A stretch of DNA of 64,000 nt from Sinorhizobium sojae CCBAU 05684 (GCF_002288525.1 NZ_CP023068.1:186001-250000); one strand, 5' to 3'; positions 45,175 through 54,703 are shown, counted from the stretch's first letter. The notes: a model not told the origin generated them from the letters alone. A program made the numbers and translations.

Positions 45175-46035
45175 TCATGCAGCCTTGGACGACTTCTTCG
45201 CGGCATGGCGGGCGAAGTCTTCCGGGTTCCCGTCGAGCACGTTCTCCTTGATCCAGGCGGTGAAGCTTTCCCGGTCGCGGGCGATCTCGTCCCAGCGGAT
45301 GTAGAAAGCGTTGTTGCGCGGATAATAGCCGTGCGCATAGGAGGGGAAGGCGCCGCCCGGCACATGGGCGACGGCGGACACGGCCCAGCCTGGCAGCACG
45401 ACGGAATTGGGCGAGGGCGGCGAGAGCTCGTCGACGATCTCCTCTACGGTGACGATCGAGCGCCTGGCCGCAAGCACCGCCTCCTTCTGCACGCCGACGA
45501 TGCCTTCGATCAGCACGTTGCCGCTACGGTCGGCGCGCTGGGCGTGAATGATGGCGACGTCCGGCCGGATCGCCGGTACGGCGGCGAGCACCTCGCCGGT
45601 AAAGGGGCAGGTGATGCTCCTGATGTTCGGGTTCACCTTGGGCAGGTCGGCGCCGATATAGCCGCGCAGCATGGCGAAGGGCAGGTTTGCCGCGCCCGCC
45701 TCATAGGCGTTCGCCATCGCCGCATGCGAATGTTCCTCGATCTCGAGTGGCCGGGGCCATTGGTTCTCGACCGCGTCGCGGAAGCGGTGCAAAGAGCCTA
45801 CACCGGGATTGCCGCCCCAGGAGAACTTCATGCCCCGGGCGGCGCCGACGCCGATCAACTGATCGTAGAGGATATCCGGCGTCATGCGGATGAGGAACAG
45901 ATCCTTCCTGCCCTGGCGGATCACCTCGTGTCCGGCGGCGTAGGGGATCAGGTGCGTGAAGCCTTCCATGGCGACGGTGTCGCCGTCGCGGACATTCTCC
46001 GCCACGGCTTCGGCAAGCGGCAGGATGCGAGCCAT
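45175..46035 (-). CDS. pcaI: 3-oxoadipate CoA-transferase subunit A PcaI
   Basis: 286-aa alpha subunit. It begins MARILPLAEAVAENVRDGDTVAMEG and has the CoA-binding stretch GFTHLIPYAAGHEVIRQ and FSWGGNPGVGSLHRF. The longer open frame runs upstream into pcaR territory, but the ATG at 46035 has GGAGGAGGAAGA before it. It is the first gene of the pcaIJF operon, divergent from pcaR, with a perfect inverted repeat between them. Confidence 0.92.
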   Translation of the reverse strand: MARILPLAEAVAENVRDGDTVAMEGFTHLIPYAAGHEVIRQGRKDLFLIRMTPDILYDQLIGVGAARGMKFSWGGNPGVGSLHRFRDAVENQWPRPLEIEEHSHAAMANAYEAGAANLPFAMLRGYIGADLPKVNPNIRSITCPFTGEVLAAVPAIRPDVAIIHAQRADRSGNVLIEGIVGVQKEAVLAARRSIVTVEEIVDELSPPSPNSVVLPGWAVSAVAHVPGGAFPSYAHGYYPRNNAFYIRWDEIARDRESFTAWIKENVLDGNPEDFARHAAKKSSKAA

Positions 46036-46138
46036 TCTTCCTCCTCCAAGATTTTCCGGGTCTGCGGTCGCGGCTTCGGGCCCATTCGTCTGCGACACTA
46101 CCGGAAATAAGCGCCTGTTTGGTCCGCTCGTCAATATT

Positions 46139-46179
46139 TTTTGTGCGATATTTGACATTTGTTCGTATATCGCACAAAA
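46139..46179. promoter_or_regulatory. Candidate PcaR operator in the pcaI-pcaR gap
   Basis: Perfect 13-bp inverted repeat TTTTGTGCGATAT (46139-46151) and ATATCGCACAAAA (46167-46179) with a 15-bp spacer that contains TTGACA. It lies between divergent pcaI and pcaR, 104 bp from the pcaI start and 29 bp from the pcaR start, as expected for an IclR-type regulator. Confidence 0.65.
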
Positions 46180-46207
46180 TGAGGAGGGAAACTGAAAGGA
46201 CGAAGCG

Positions 46208-46963
46208 TTGCGGGAAACGGATTTCGTCAGCGGATTTGCGCGCGGCCTGACGGTCATTGAAGCCTTTGGCGAGGCACAGCCGCGGCTCTCGATTACGGAA
46301 GCGGCGAAGATCACGGGGCTCGATCGGGCGACCGTGCGACGCTCTCTGCTGACCCTTTCGGAACTCGGCTATGCGGACTATGACGGCAAGTTCTTCGCGC
46401 TGACGCCGAAGATCCTGCGGCTCGGTCACGCCTACCTCTCGGCGACACCGCTGACGGCAATCGTCCAGCCCCATCTCGACCAGCTTTCGGAAAAGGCTGG
46501 CCAGAGCGCCTCGGTGTCGGTGCTCGATGGCACCGAGGTGGTCTATGTGGCGCGCGCCTCGCAGCGCCGCGTCATGTCGATCAATCTGATGCCCGGCTCC
46601 CGCCTTCCCGCCTATTGCGCCTCGATGGGACGGGTCCTTCTCGCCGCACTGCCCGAAGCGGAGGCGCGCGACATTCTGAGCCGCACGGAATTGAAGGCGA
46701 ACACGCCGCGAACGAAGACCGACCCGGAGGAACTGATGGCGGAGCTTCGGCGGGTTCGCGACCAGGGCTATGCGGTGATCGACCAGGAGCTTGAGCTTGG
46801 CCTCTGCTCGATTGCCGTGCCGCTCATCAACGTGCGCGGAAGGGTGGTTGCGGCGCTCAACATCGGCGCACCGGCCGCCCATGTGGCAGCCGGGGAACTC
46901 GCGGAGCGCTACCTGCCGCTGCTCCGGGAGACGCAAGCGGCCTTGCGGCCGCTCGTGCAATAG
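46208..46963 (+). CDS. pcaR: IclR-family regulator PcaR
   Basis: 251-aa IclR-type protein. The winged helix reads LSITEAAKITGLDRATVRRSLLTLSELGY. The effector domain includes SASVSVLDGTEVVYVARA and LELGLCSIAVPLINVRGRVVAALNI. The PobR/PcaR subgroup opens with RETDFVSGFARGLTVIEAFG. It probably activates pcaIJF when beta-ketoadipate is present. The start is TTG at 46208, with AAAGGACG upstream. It converges with the multifunctional beta-oxidation gene. Confidence 0.9.
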   Translation: MRETDFVSGFARGLTVIEAFGEAQPRLSITEAAKITGLDRATVRRSLLTLSELGYADYDGKFFALTPKILRLGHAYLSATPLTAIVQPHLDQLSEKAGQSASVSVLDGTEVVYVARASQRRVMSINLMPGSRLPAYCASMGRVLLAALPEAEARDILSRTELKANTPRTKTDPEELMAELRRVRDQGYAVIDQELELGLCSIAVPLINVRGRVVAALNIGAPAAHVAAGELAERYLPLLRETQAALRPLVQ

Positions 46964-47040
46964 TGGCGATGTGGTCGTGAACCTTCACTCGCGAGGGTGT
47001 GCCAAGATTGAAACAACGCTGAAACGGAGTGGCTGGATAC

Positions 47041-49020
47041 TTATGGAGCATCAGTCGCTTGCAGTGCTTTGCTTCCCGACATGTACATGGGCCCGCCGCG
47101 ATGGCGGGGAAAGCCATAGCCGGAGACTATCACTACGTCGATGTCGGCCGCGCTTCCGGCAATTCCTTCGGCAAGAATCGCCTCGCCCTCCTGCTGCATC
47201 ACTCTGATGATCCGCAGAATGATTTCCTCGCCTTGGAATTCCCGGACGGTCGAAGCTGTCCTTACCCTCTCTTCCTCGATGATGCGCGTGACTGTCGGAT
47301 CGGTTTGGGGCCCGCCTGAACTGTAATCGTACCAGCCCTTCCTCGTCTTCCGCCCCAACCGTCCAAGCTCGCACAGCCTGTCCGCAATTTGACAGTAGGG
47401 CTGCGACCTGTCTCGCGTCGCGTCAGCGGCCCTGCGCAGCGCCCAGGCAATATCGAGCCCGCTCAGGTCCTGGACCTCGAAGACGCCCATGGGGAAGCCG
47501 AACGCCTTCATGGCGGTATCGATCTGAGCCGGTAAAGCACCCTCGAGAAGCATGAACTCGCAGTCCCTCCGATAGGCGGCCATGATCCGGTTGCCGATGA
47601 AGCCACGACAGACGCCCGATACCACCGCGATCTTCTTCAGGCGCTTCGCGAGATCCGAGCCGGTTACCAGGGCGCGATCACCGGTGTGCTTGCCGCGGAC
47701 GATTTCCAAAAGCCTCATGACGTGGGCGGGCGCAAAAAAGTGTAGGCCCAGCACCCTGGCTGGGTCGGCCGTCGCTTCTGCCAAGGCGTCGACGTCGAGG
47801 TAGGACGTGTTGGTCGCGAGAACTGCCTTCGGCGGCATGACCGCATCGAGTTGGGCAAACACCTGTTTCTTGACGTCCATGTCTTCAAATACCGCCTCTA
47901 TCACGAGGGGGCAGTCGGAAAGCGAGGTGTAGTCGTGCGTTGATGTCAGCCGTGCGAGAGCGTCGTCTGCCTGCGACAGCGTGATCGCGCCCCGTGCAGC
48001 GCTTGCCTGCAGTGTCTCCAGAACCCGCTGTCGCGCCGCTGCTACAGTAGCTTCGTCCCGCTCGAGCAGCCTTACGGCGGAGCCGGACAGGAGCAGTGCG
48101 ACCGCGATGCCGGCGCCCATGGTGCCGCCGCCAACGACACCCACGCGGGAAAGATCTGCCGGTTCGGCCGTCATAGCTGCGAGACCCTTGCCTGCATTCC
48201 GTTCGGAGAAGAAGGCGTAACGAAGAGCCGCTGCCTCTTCGGAAGCAACGAGCCTCAGGAAACGTTCCCTTTCCTTCTTCAACGCATCGCGACCCGAGAG
48301 GGAAATTCCCTCGCGAACGGCCTCTAAGGCTTCCAGTGGCGCCTGCGCACCTCTCGCTTTTCGGGCGAGCGCCTTCGCTGTCGAATTCCAATCGACCGTC
48401 TCCGCATCCGGGCCGGGCCGATCGACCAATGGTGCAGGCATGGGGCCGGTCAGCAGCTCGCGGGCGAGCGCTTCTGCAGCTTCCAGCAGATCACCTCCGG
48501 CAATGCGATCGACGAGACCGACCTTCAGGGCGTGGGCGGCATCGATTGGTTTGCCGTTTGTCACGAGTTCGACGGCGTCAGCGATCGGGATCAGTCTCGG
48601 AAGGCGGACCGTACCGCCAGCGCCGGGGATCGTGCCCAAGCTCACCTCGGGCAAACCGAGCTTCGCTCCTGGATCGGCGATTCTTGCGTGGCAGCCGAGA
48701 GCCAACTCCAAACCTCCGCCCAGGACTGTTCCATGAATTGCTGCAATCCACGGCACGCGCGCGCCTTCGACCGCCTCGATCACTTCCGGCAGGATCGGCG
48801 CCCGCGGCGGCTGCCCCAGTTCGCGAATGTCGGCGCCGGCCACGAAGGTTCGACCGGCGCACCGCAGAACCACGGCTCCGACGGCCGCATCCCCTTCCAG
48901 TGCGTGCACCGCATCGATGAGACCCGCCCGAACGCCGTGGCTCAACGCGTTGACCGGCGGATTGTCGATGGTGACGATCGCGAGCCCGTCGCGGCATTCG
49001 TAGCTGACAAAGGATGCCAT
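47041..49020 (-). CDS. Bifunctional enoyl-CoA hydratase / 3-hydroxyacyl-CoA dehydrogenase
   Basis: 659-aa fusion. The N-terminal crotonase domain (about 1-190) contains VDNPPVNALSHG-like and CAGRTFVAGADIREL segments, with HGTVLGGGLELALGCHARIA. The dehydrogenase NAD fold starts near 295 (GVVGGGTMGAGIAVALLLSG). The 3HCDH C-terminal domains contain GVCRGFIGNRIMAAYRRD and GRKTRKGWYDY. It carries out hydration and NAD-linked oxidation of acyl-CoA. I chose the ATG at 49020 from the conserved N terminus. It is divergent from the hydrolase and the transporter cluster, and is probably part of the same pathway. Confidence 0.87.
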   Translation of the reverse strand: MASFVSYECRDGLAIVTIDNPPVNALSHGVRAGLIDAVHALEGDAAVGAVVLRCAGRTFVAGADIRELGQPPRAPILPEVIEAVEGARVPWIAAIHGTVLGGGLELALGCHARIADPGAKLGLPEVSLGTIPGAGGTVRLPRLIPIADAVELVTNGKPIDAAHALKVGLVDRIAGGDLLEAAEALARELLTGPMPAPLVDRPGPDAETVDWNSTAKALARKARGAQAPLEALEAVREGISLSGRDALKKERERFLRLVASEEAAALRYAFFSERNAGKGLAAMTAEPADLSRVGVVGGGTMGAGIAVALLLSGSAVRLLERDEATVAAARQRVLETLQASAARGAITLSQADDALARLTSTHDYTSLSDCPLVIEAVFEDMDVKKQVFAQLDAVMPPKAVLATNTSYLDVDALAEATADPARVLGLHFFAPAHVMRLLEIVRGKHTGDRALVTGSDLAKRLKKIAVVSGVCRGFIGNRIMAAYRRDCEFMLLEGALPAQIDTAMKAFGFPMGVFEVQDLSGLDIAWALRRAADATRDRSQPYCQIADRLCELGRLGRKTRKGWYDYSSGGPQTDPTVTRIIEEERVRTASTVREFQGEEIILRIIRVMQQEGEAILAEGIAGSAADIDVVIVSGYGFPRHRGGPMYMSGSKALQATDAP

Positions 49021-49178
49021 AAGTCCTCCACTTCCAATCACGGATGGCCCCACCGCTCTCTAAGGAGTGGTGTGCCGCCATACGCCGGGCCGGCAATTCT
49101 CCGGTGCGCACTTTTGCGGTCCGACAGCATGCGCCTGTGAACTGCGTCTATAGCGAGGAATGAATGGCCGGTAACATA

Positions 49179-49211
49179 ACCAATTGTTTGGTCTGGACTT
49201 GCCTATAGGCA
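49179..49211. promoter_or_regulatory. Two palindromes in the divergent promoter region at 49021-49274
   Basis: ACCAA-TTGT-TTGGT (49179-49192) and the perfect 12-bp TGCCTATAGGCA (49200-49211) lie between the beta-oxidation gene and the hydrolase. They are likely operator sites for a regulator of both transcripts, possibly the LysR protein at 61859. Confidence 0.4.
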
Positions 49212-49274
49212 GGTGCAAAGTCGGCGCTCCAAGCTGGTAAGTTGGCGACTGGAGCGAGGAAACATCGGCACTCC

Positions 49275-50090
49275 ATGAAACTCTATTTCGAAGCTGATCC
49301 TGACCGTGGTCAACCACCGCTACTGCTGGTCCACGGCCTGTTGTCGAGCCGGAACCATTGGATTCCGAACCTGGAGCTCGCCAAGCATTTCCGGCGCGTC
49401 CGAATTGATTTGCCCGCTCATGGGCTTTCACCTACTCCAGGCGAGCCGAGCGCCGCAACTCCGAGGGCGGTCGTGAAGGCGATCGATGCGGTTCGCGAGC
49501 GTCTGCAGATCGACAGGTGGCATATCTGCGGTCAGAGTTTCGGTGCGGCACTGACGTTGCGTTATGCCCTGACGTATCCCAAGCGCGTCCTCGCGCAGAT
49601 CTTCACGAACGCAAACGGCGCCTTGCGTGCCGACTGGACGCAAACGCACGCCCAGCGCAATCGGGCATCTATCGAAGACATCCGCAGGAATGGGCATGCC
49701 GCCATGCGCCGGATGACCTATCATCCACGCCATGCCAAGCGGTTTCCGCCGGACGTTCGCGACATCCTCAGCAAGGATGCGGACGCGACGGATGCTGCAG
49801 GAATTGCCCTGCTTCTCGAACAGGCGACACCGGTGCTTTCGGTGCGTGAACGACTGGGCGATCTGCGGCCCCCGACGCTTCTCATCAACGGCCGCCGTGA
49901 AAACCAATTCCAGCCTGCCCGAAATTGGTTGTCCGAGGCGCATCCCCACATCGCCATCATCGACGTCGAAGGCGGACATTCGATCAATATCGAACGTCCG
50001 CAAGAGTTCGACGCCGCGGTAATCGACTTCCTGTCCGCGCGGGAACGAGGTCCTGCGTGGCAATTCGGTACGCGATGGCAGGCGAAATGA
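49275..50090 (+). CDS. Alpha/beta hydrolase
   Basis: 271-aa alpha/beta hydrolase. The oxyanion-hole segment is LLVHGLLSSRNHW. The nucleophile elbow is CGQSFGAAL (GxSxG). The acid is probably in TLLINGRRENQFQ, and the His is in VEGGHSINIERP. Substrate and pathway step cannot be told; a thioesterase or ring-opening role would fit the CoA-dependent genes around it. It is the first plus-strand gene of the catabolic cluster. Confidence 0.82.
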   Translation: MKLYFEADPDRGQPPLLLVHGLLSSRNHWIPNLELAKHFRRVRIDLPAHGLSPTPGEPSAATPRAVVKAIDAVRERLQIDRWHICGQSFGAALTLRYALTYPKRVLAQIFTNANGALRADWTQTHAQRNRASIEDIRRNGHAAMRRMTYHPRHAKRFPPDVRDILSKDADATDAAGIALLLEQATPVLSVRERLGDLRPPTLLINGRRENQFQPARNWLSEAHPHIAIIDVEGGHSINIERPQEFDAAVIDFLSARERGPAWQFGTRWQAK

Positions 50091-50147
50091 CGTCATCTCG
50101 ATGCCGATGCTGCCCGGTCCGGAACAGCGAAGACCTGTCAAGCGGGG

Positions 50148-51260
50148 ATGACGCGCGTGCCGGCCCCGGGTGAAGCCGCCGACCGCCAGCTTCTGGCGCG
50201 CCTCGTCGGTGTGTACCTGTTCGGTGCTGGTGCTGGGGCGTTTGCGGCATGGATCGGGTCACCGCTGCCATGGATGATCGGACCGCTGCTTGCCACGGCA
50301 TCGCTCTATCTGACGGGCGTGGTGGACATCAGTATACCCGTTAAGACGCGGCCTGTCGGCCAGGTCGTCATTGCGTCGCAGGTGGGGGTGTATTTCTCGC
50401 CCGCCGCATTCGCCATGCTCCTGGCATTCGCACCGCTTCTTATCGGGATGGCACTCGCCACGGCGTGCTGCGCGCTCGTGGTCGCGCTCCTGCTTGCGCG
50501 TGTGGCCAATCTGAACCTGACTGCGGCCTTCCTCTCCTCCTTGCCGACGAGTCCCGTGGAGGCAGCGGTTATGGCCGAGCGTTACAACTGCAATCCCGGG
50601 CCGGTCATACTCTCTCAAACCGTGCGGATCGCGTCCGTCGTGGTCCTAGTCCCGGTCGCCATCTACATGATCGACGGATGGCCAGCTCGCGACATGGTGC
50701 GGACAACGCCCGAGCTCGATGCAATTGCTGTCCTCCTCCTCGCCGGCATAGGAATGGCCGGGGCGTTGCTGGCCCGAGCATGTCGCGTGCCCAATCCCTT
50801 CTTTCTTGGTCCCTTGGCTGCCTCTTCGGCAGTTTCGGCACTTGGCGTTGCCCCGTCCTTCTATCCGTCAATCGTTCTCTCCTGCGCGCAGATCATTCTT
50901 GGCGTCTGGCTTGGCTCGACCTTCCGCAGATCACTTTTCGCTGCGGCGGGGCGGCTCGTCACGGCTTCCATCGTCACGACGCTTCTCATGCTCGCCCTGA
51001 CGTCGATCATAGCGGTCATCGTCTCCCGGATGGCCGGACTGAGCTGGGAGCTGATGGTGCTGGGCACTGCACCGGGTGGCGTTACCGAAATGGCGCTGAC
51101 AGCGAAATTTCTGGGCCAGGACGTTGCGCTGATCACGGCCTTTCATTTGACCCGCATCTTCATCCTGATGCCGAACATTCCCTGGATCATCCGCATGATC
51201 CACAGATTTGAGCGTCGCCGAAACTGCTGCGACGGCGGCGACGGTTCGGATCTGCCGTAG
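50148..51260 (+). CDS. AbrB family membrane protein
   Basis: 370-aa polytopic membrane protein with two similar halves. Each carries a Pro-rich motif (GSPLPWMIGPLLATA; VPNPFFLGPLAASSA). The APGGVTEMALTAKFLGQDVALITAFHLTRI segment is typical of the AbrB/ammonia-monooxygenase-named family. These proteins are often found next to tripartite tricarboxylate transporters, as here. They are thought to move small molecules, with no firm substrate. It is 57 bp after the hydrolase. Confidence 0.8.
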   Translation: MTRVPAPGEAADRQLLARLVGVYLFGAGAGAFAAWIGSPLPWMIGPLLATASLYLTGVVDISIPVKTRPVGQVVIASQVGVYFSPAAFAMLLAFAPLLIGMALATACCALVVALLLARVANLNLTAAFLSSLPTSPVEAAVMAERYNCNPGPVILSQTVRIASVVVLVPVAIYMIDGWPARDMVRTTPELDAIAVLLLAGIGMAGALLARACRVPNPFFLGPLAASSAVSALGVAPSFYPSIVLSCAQIILGVWLGSTFRRSLFAAAGRLVTASIVTTLLMLALTSIIAVIVSRMAGLSWELMVLGTAPGGVTEMALTAKFLGQDVALITAFHLTRIFILMPNIPWIIRMIHRFERRRNCCDGGDGSDLP

Positions 51261-51481
51261 CGTCCGCCTGCCGGTGGCGTGGCCACCTTGACCAAGGCGA
51301 ATGAACATTCTGCCCAATATATACTCAGTTCAATTCACGCCTCTGAGTGCCCATAACGAAGATCGAGGCCGTGCCACTGGGCGCGCCTCTTTGCGTCGTC
51401 ATCCGAAAACACATCGAACGGCGCTGGAGGAAATGGCTGCCATACGGCACTTGCCGGCAGAGTGGCAGCAAGGAGGAGACC

Positions 51482-51982
51482 ATGGAGAGTGAGGTTCTCG
51501 ACAAGGGCGAGCAGCCCGTGCAGGGCTATGTCCGCATACCTTTGCCGATACTCGAAATCGTGATCGGCCTGATCGTACTTGCGATTTTATCCTGGTACGT
51601 CGTCCAGGCGTACCTCCTGCCGAAGCCTTTCAATTCGCACGATATCGGAGCGGGCGGCTTCCCGCTTCTCGTCGCCTTCGGGACTGGTATTGCCACCATA
51701 TCGATGATCGGCCTCGCAGTCGCACGTCTCATGGGCAAGATGGGGCGCTCCGACAGCCGTTGGCGGCGCCCGCTCTTTGTTTTGATCGTTGCCCTGCTCC
51801 TTGTCGGGCAGGCCGTGAGCTTCGAAACGCTGGGTGTCTATCTCTGCGTCGCGCTCTTCTCCGCTGCGATCATGGTGGCGGCTGGCGAGCGCCGGATCCT
51901 GCATGTGCTGGGCGTGCCGATTGGCTTGGTCGCATTCATCTATGTTGTGTTCGCGCTTGCGTTGAACGTGGTCTTTCCGTGA
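51482..51982 (+). CDS. tctB: Tripartite tricarboxylate transporter small membrane protein (TctB)
   Basis: 166-aa TctB-type subunit with four hydrophobic helices (LEIVIGLIVLAILSWYVVQAYLLP, GGFPLLVAFGTGIATISMIGLAV, PLFVLIVALLLVGQAVSF, VLGVPIGLVAFIYVVFALALNVVFP). I chose the ATG at 51482 because GGAGGAGACC lies before it. It assembles with TctA in the inner membrane. It is 9 bp before tctA. Confidence 0.88.
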   Translation: MESEVLDKGEQPVQGYVRIPLPILEIVIGLIVLAILSWYVVQAYLLPKPFNSHDIGAGGFPLLVAFGTGIATISMIGLAVARLMGKMGRSDSRWRRPLFVLIVALLLVGQAVSFETLGVYLCVALFSAAIMVAAGERRILHVLGVPIGLVAFIYVVFALALNVVFP

Positions 51983-51991
51983 GGGTCTGCC

Positions 51992-53503
51992 ATGATTGAA
52001 AACCTTCTCTCAGGCTTCTCGGCCTTCGGCGATCCGCTCGTATGGCTGAGCTTGGTCTTCGGCTCGCTCGTCGGCTATCTCATCGGCGCGATACCTGGTC
52101 TCGGCCCCAGTCTCGGCGTCGCATTGCTCATCCCATTCACCTACGGACTTGACCCCGTCGTCTCGATCGTCGGTTTGGTGGCCTTGTATGCCGCGGCAGA
52201 ATATGGCGGCGCGATCACCGCCATTCTCATCAATTCGCCCGGCACGTCGGCAGCGGTCGCGACGGCTTGGGACGGCTATCCGCTGAGTCAGCAGGGAAAG
52301 GCGGGCGAAGCCCTCCTGGTGTCTATCGTCACCTCCGGCATCGGTATCTTCATCAGCGCCCTGTTCCTGCTGTTTACCGCCGTGCCGCTCTCGGAATTCG
52401 CATTGCGGTTCGGACCCGGTGAATACTTCGCTCTGGCGCTCGTCGGGCTCAGCCTGGTGGTCGGCCTTGCGGAAGGCTCGGTGGTCAAGGGCGCGGTCGC
52501 GATGGGCATCGGTCTCGCGCTCGCGACGGTCGGGCTGGATACGCAGACTGGTGCGCCGCGTTTTGCCGCGTCGGTAGAGCTCTTCGAGGGGCTGCCCCTC
52601 GTGCCGGTGCTGCTCGGGCTTTATGCCCTTTCGGAAGTCCTCTTCCTGGTCGAAGAGGGCGTGACAGCCAAGACCAGGAGTGCGCCGCTTGGCGGCTGGC
52701 GCAGCTGGAACTGGAAGGGTCTATGGTCACTCAATGGCGTCGTATTCAGAAGCTCGGTGCTCGGCTACATCATCGGCATCATTCCGGGTGCGGGCGCCTC
52801 CATTGCCTCCTTCATTGCCTATGCGGTGGCCAAGAAAACATCCAAGACTCCGGAGCGATTCGGCAAAGGATCTATCGAGGGTGTCGCGGCCTCGGAAGCG
52901 GCAAATAATGCTGCCGTGTCCGGTGCCATGGCACCTTTGCTTGCACTCGGCATCCCCGGTTCGCCAACGACGGCGGTGATGATCGGCGCCCTGATGATCC
53001 AGGGCATTCAGCCGGGGCCCCTCCTGTTCAGCCGCAATCCCGAAATTCCTTACACTATCTTCGCGTCGCTCTGGATCGGCGTGCCGGTGATGGTGTTCAT
53101 CGGGCTTGCCGGTGCCCGCGCCTGGGCTAGGGTTGCAAACATTCCCGGTCCCGCTATCGCGGCGATCGTCGCAGGAATTTGCCTTGTGGGCTCCTACGCC
53201 TCCGAGGGCACCATGTTCCCGGTCTATGTCATGACTGCCTTCGGTATTCTCGGTTACCTGCTTCGAAAGGTGCAGGTTCCGCTGGCTCCGATCATTCTGG
53301 CTCTGGTGCTTGGTGAGATGATGGAAACCAATTTCCGCCGGGCGCTGATTACGTCGCAAGGTTCCCTTGAAGTCTTCTACACCTCGCCTCTGACGGTTGC
53401 GTTGCTTCTAACGGCTGTCCTTGCATTCCTGCTTCCGGCAATCGGCTTTATTCAGAAGCGGAGACAGGCAACCCCGGCGGCCGATCCATCGGTGAGGGGC
53501 TGA
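51992..53503 (+). CDS. tctA: Tripartite tricarboxylate transporter large permease (TctA)
   Basis: 503-aa TctA-type permease with about 11-12 membrane helices. Landmark motifs are GAIPGLGPSLGVALLIPFTYGLDP and the repeat-like GIIPGAGASIASFIAYAVAKK, followed by GSIEGVAASEAANNAAVSGAMAPLLALGIPGSPT. It transports carboxylates delivered by TctC. The specific acid is not evident. Confidence 0.92.
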   Translation: MIENLLSGFSAFGDPLVWLSLVFGSLVGYLIGAIPGLGPSLGVALLIPFTYGLDPVVSIVGLVALYAAAEYGGAITAILINSPGTSAAVATAWDGYPLSQQGKAGEALLVSIVTSGIGIFISALFLLFTAVPLSEFALRFGPGEYFALALVGLSLVVGLAEGSVVKGAVAMGIGLALATVGLDTQTGAPRFAASVELFEGLPLVPVLLGLYALSEVLFLVEEGVTAKTRSAPLGGWRSWNWKGLWSLNGVVFRSSVLGYIIGIIPGAGASIASFIAYAVAKKTSKTPERFGKGSIEGVAASEAANNAAVSGAMAPLLALGIPGSPTTAVMIGALMIQGIQPGPLLFSRNPEIPYTIFASLWIGVPVMVFIGLAGARAWARVANIPGPAIAAIVAGICLVGSYASEGTMFPVYVMTAFGILGYLLRKVQVPLAPIILALVLGEMMETNFRRALITSQGSLEVFYTSPLTVALLLTAVLAFLLPAIGFIQKRRQATPAADPSVRG

Positions 53504-53668
53504 CGATTGCTCGGGCGGCAGGCTCAGCCTTCACTGCCCGAGCACGATGCCCAATATTTGCGGTCGTTTGACCTGACCAAATCTCAGTTCATTTCGCGGA
53601 TCCAACATAAGACACTGGTCTCATTGGAGAGAGCCGTGGTTCTTTCGTTCAAACGTGGGAGGCGTTTC

Positions 53669-54670
53669 ATGTCATTCAATCTGCTCAAGCCGGCGCGCGC
53701 GTTCGTGGCGACGGTATCATTTGCCGTCGTGGCCTCGCTGGGTCTTCCTAGCCCTGTCGCGGCGGAGACGGCCTGGAAGCCATCAGGACCGGTAAATGTC
53801 GTCATGCATACGAAGCCCGGCGGAACGGCGGACATTTTCATCCGTACCCTGGCGCAATCCCTGGAGCCGATGATCGGTCAGCCGATTGTCGTGGTGAACG
53901 CTCCGGGCGCCGGAGGCGCAACGCAGATGGCGCATGTCCGCCAAGCCAAGCCCGATGGCTTGACAATCGGCATCAACACGATGACCCACTTCACGAGCAT
54001 GCTGACCAATCTGAAGGGGACCTTCTCGGTCGACGATTTCTCCTGGATAGCTTCCACGCAGGAAGACCCGATCATCTATTTCGTTCGCGCGGATTCCGAC
54101 ATCAAATCACTGCCGGACCTCGTTGAAAAGGCGAAAGCCAGCTCCGGCACTGTCAATATCGGCGGTTTCGGGCCCGTTGGGTCGATGCAGCATCTTGGCA
54201 CGGCCATGCTCGAAAGCGCTGCAGGCGTGAAGTTCAACTGGGTGGGGTTCGACTCCACTCCTGACATCATGACGGCCTTGCTAGGTGGGCACGTGGATGT
54301 AGGCGTTTCGAACCTCGGGCCGACCGCGCCCTTCTTCGAATCCAAGCGGATCATCGGTCTCGGGGTCCTGGGTGAAAAGCGGCTCGATGGTCTGCCGGAC
54401 GTTCCCACCTTCGGTGAGGCGGGCTACGAGGTCGACACGAGCTGGGTGCAAGTGCGCGGTGTCTTTGGTCCAAAGGACATGCCGCTCGAACTTCAGCAGC
54501 AGATTGCAGACACAATCCACGAGGCGATGAAAGCCAAGACCTATCAGGACTATGCCCGCAGCACGGGTGTCATCGATTCCACTTTGGGGCCGAAGGAATA
54601 CGACGCTTTCGTACGCGACGTCAGCAAGATCGCCAGCAAGCAGCTAGAGGCGGCTCGACTCCTGCAGTAG
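53669..54670 (+). CDS. tctC: Tripartite tricarboxylate transporter substrate-binding protein (TctC/Bug)
   Basis: 333-aa Bug-family periplasmic binding protein. The signal peptide (about 1-32) ends SPVAAET. The mature domain shows VNVVMHTKPGGTADIFIRTLAQSL, IVVVNAPGAGGATQMAHVRQAKPDG and VGVSNLGPTAPF. These proteins capture carboxylates or aromatic acids through two water-mediated carboxylate contacts. I chose the ATG at 53669 with GTGGGAGG upstream. A hairpin follows before the CoA-transferase gene. Confidence 0.9.
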   Translation: MSFNLLKPARAFVATVSFAVVASLGLPSPVAAETAWKPSGPVNVVMHTKPGGTADIFIRTLAQSLEPMIGQPIVVVNAPGAGGATQMAHVRQAKPDGLTIGINTMTHFTSMLTNLKGTFSVDDFSWIASTQEDPIIYFVRADSDIKSLPDLVEKAKASSGTVNIGGFGPVGSMQHLGTAMLESAAGVKFNWVGFDSTPDIMTALLGGHVDVGVSNLGPTAPFFESKRIIGLGVLGEKRLDGLPDVPTFGEAGYEVDTSWVQVRGVFGPKDMPLELQQQIADTIHEAMKAKTYQDYARSTGVIDSTLGPKEYDAFVRDVSKIASKQLEAARLLQ

Positions 54671-54703
54671 TGCGGATGCCTCCGCATGCGTGTGAAGGTG
54701 ACC

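Noticed and set aside
54195..54212. TTGGCACGGCCATGCTC resembling a sigma-54 promoter
   Set aside because: It lies inside the tctC coding sequence and lacks the TTGC spacing.
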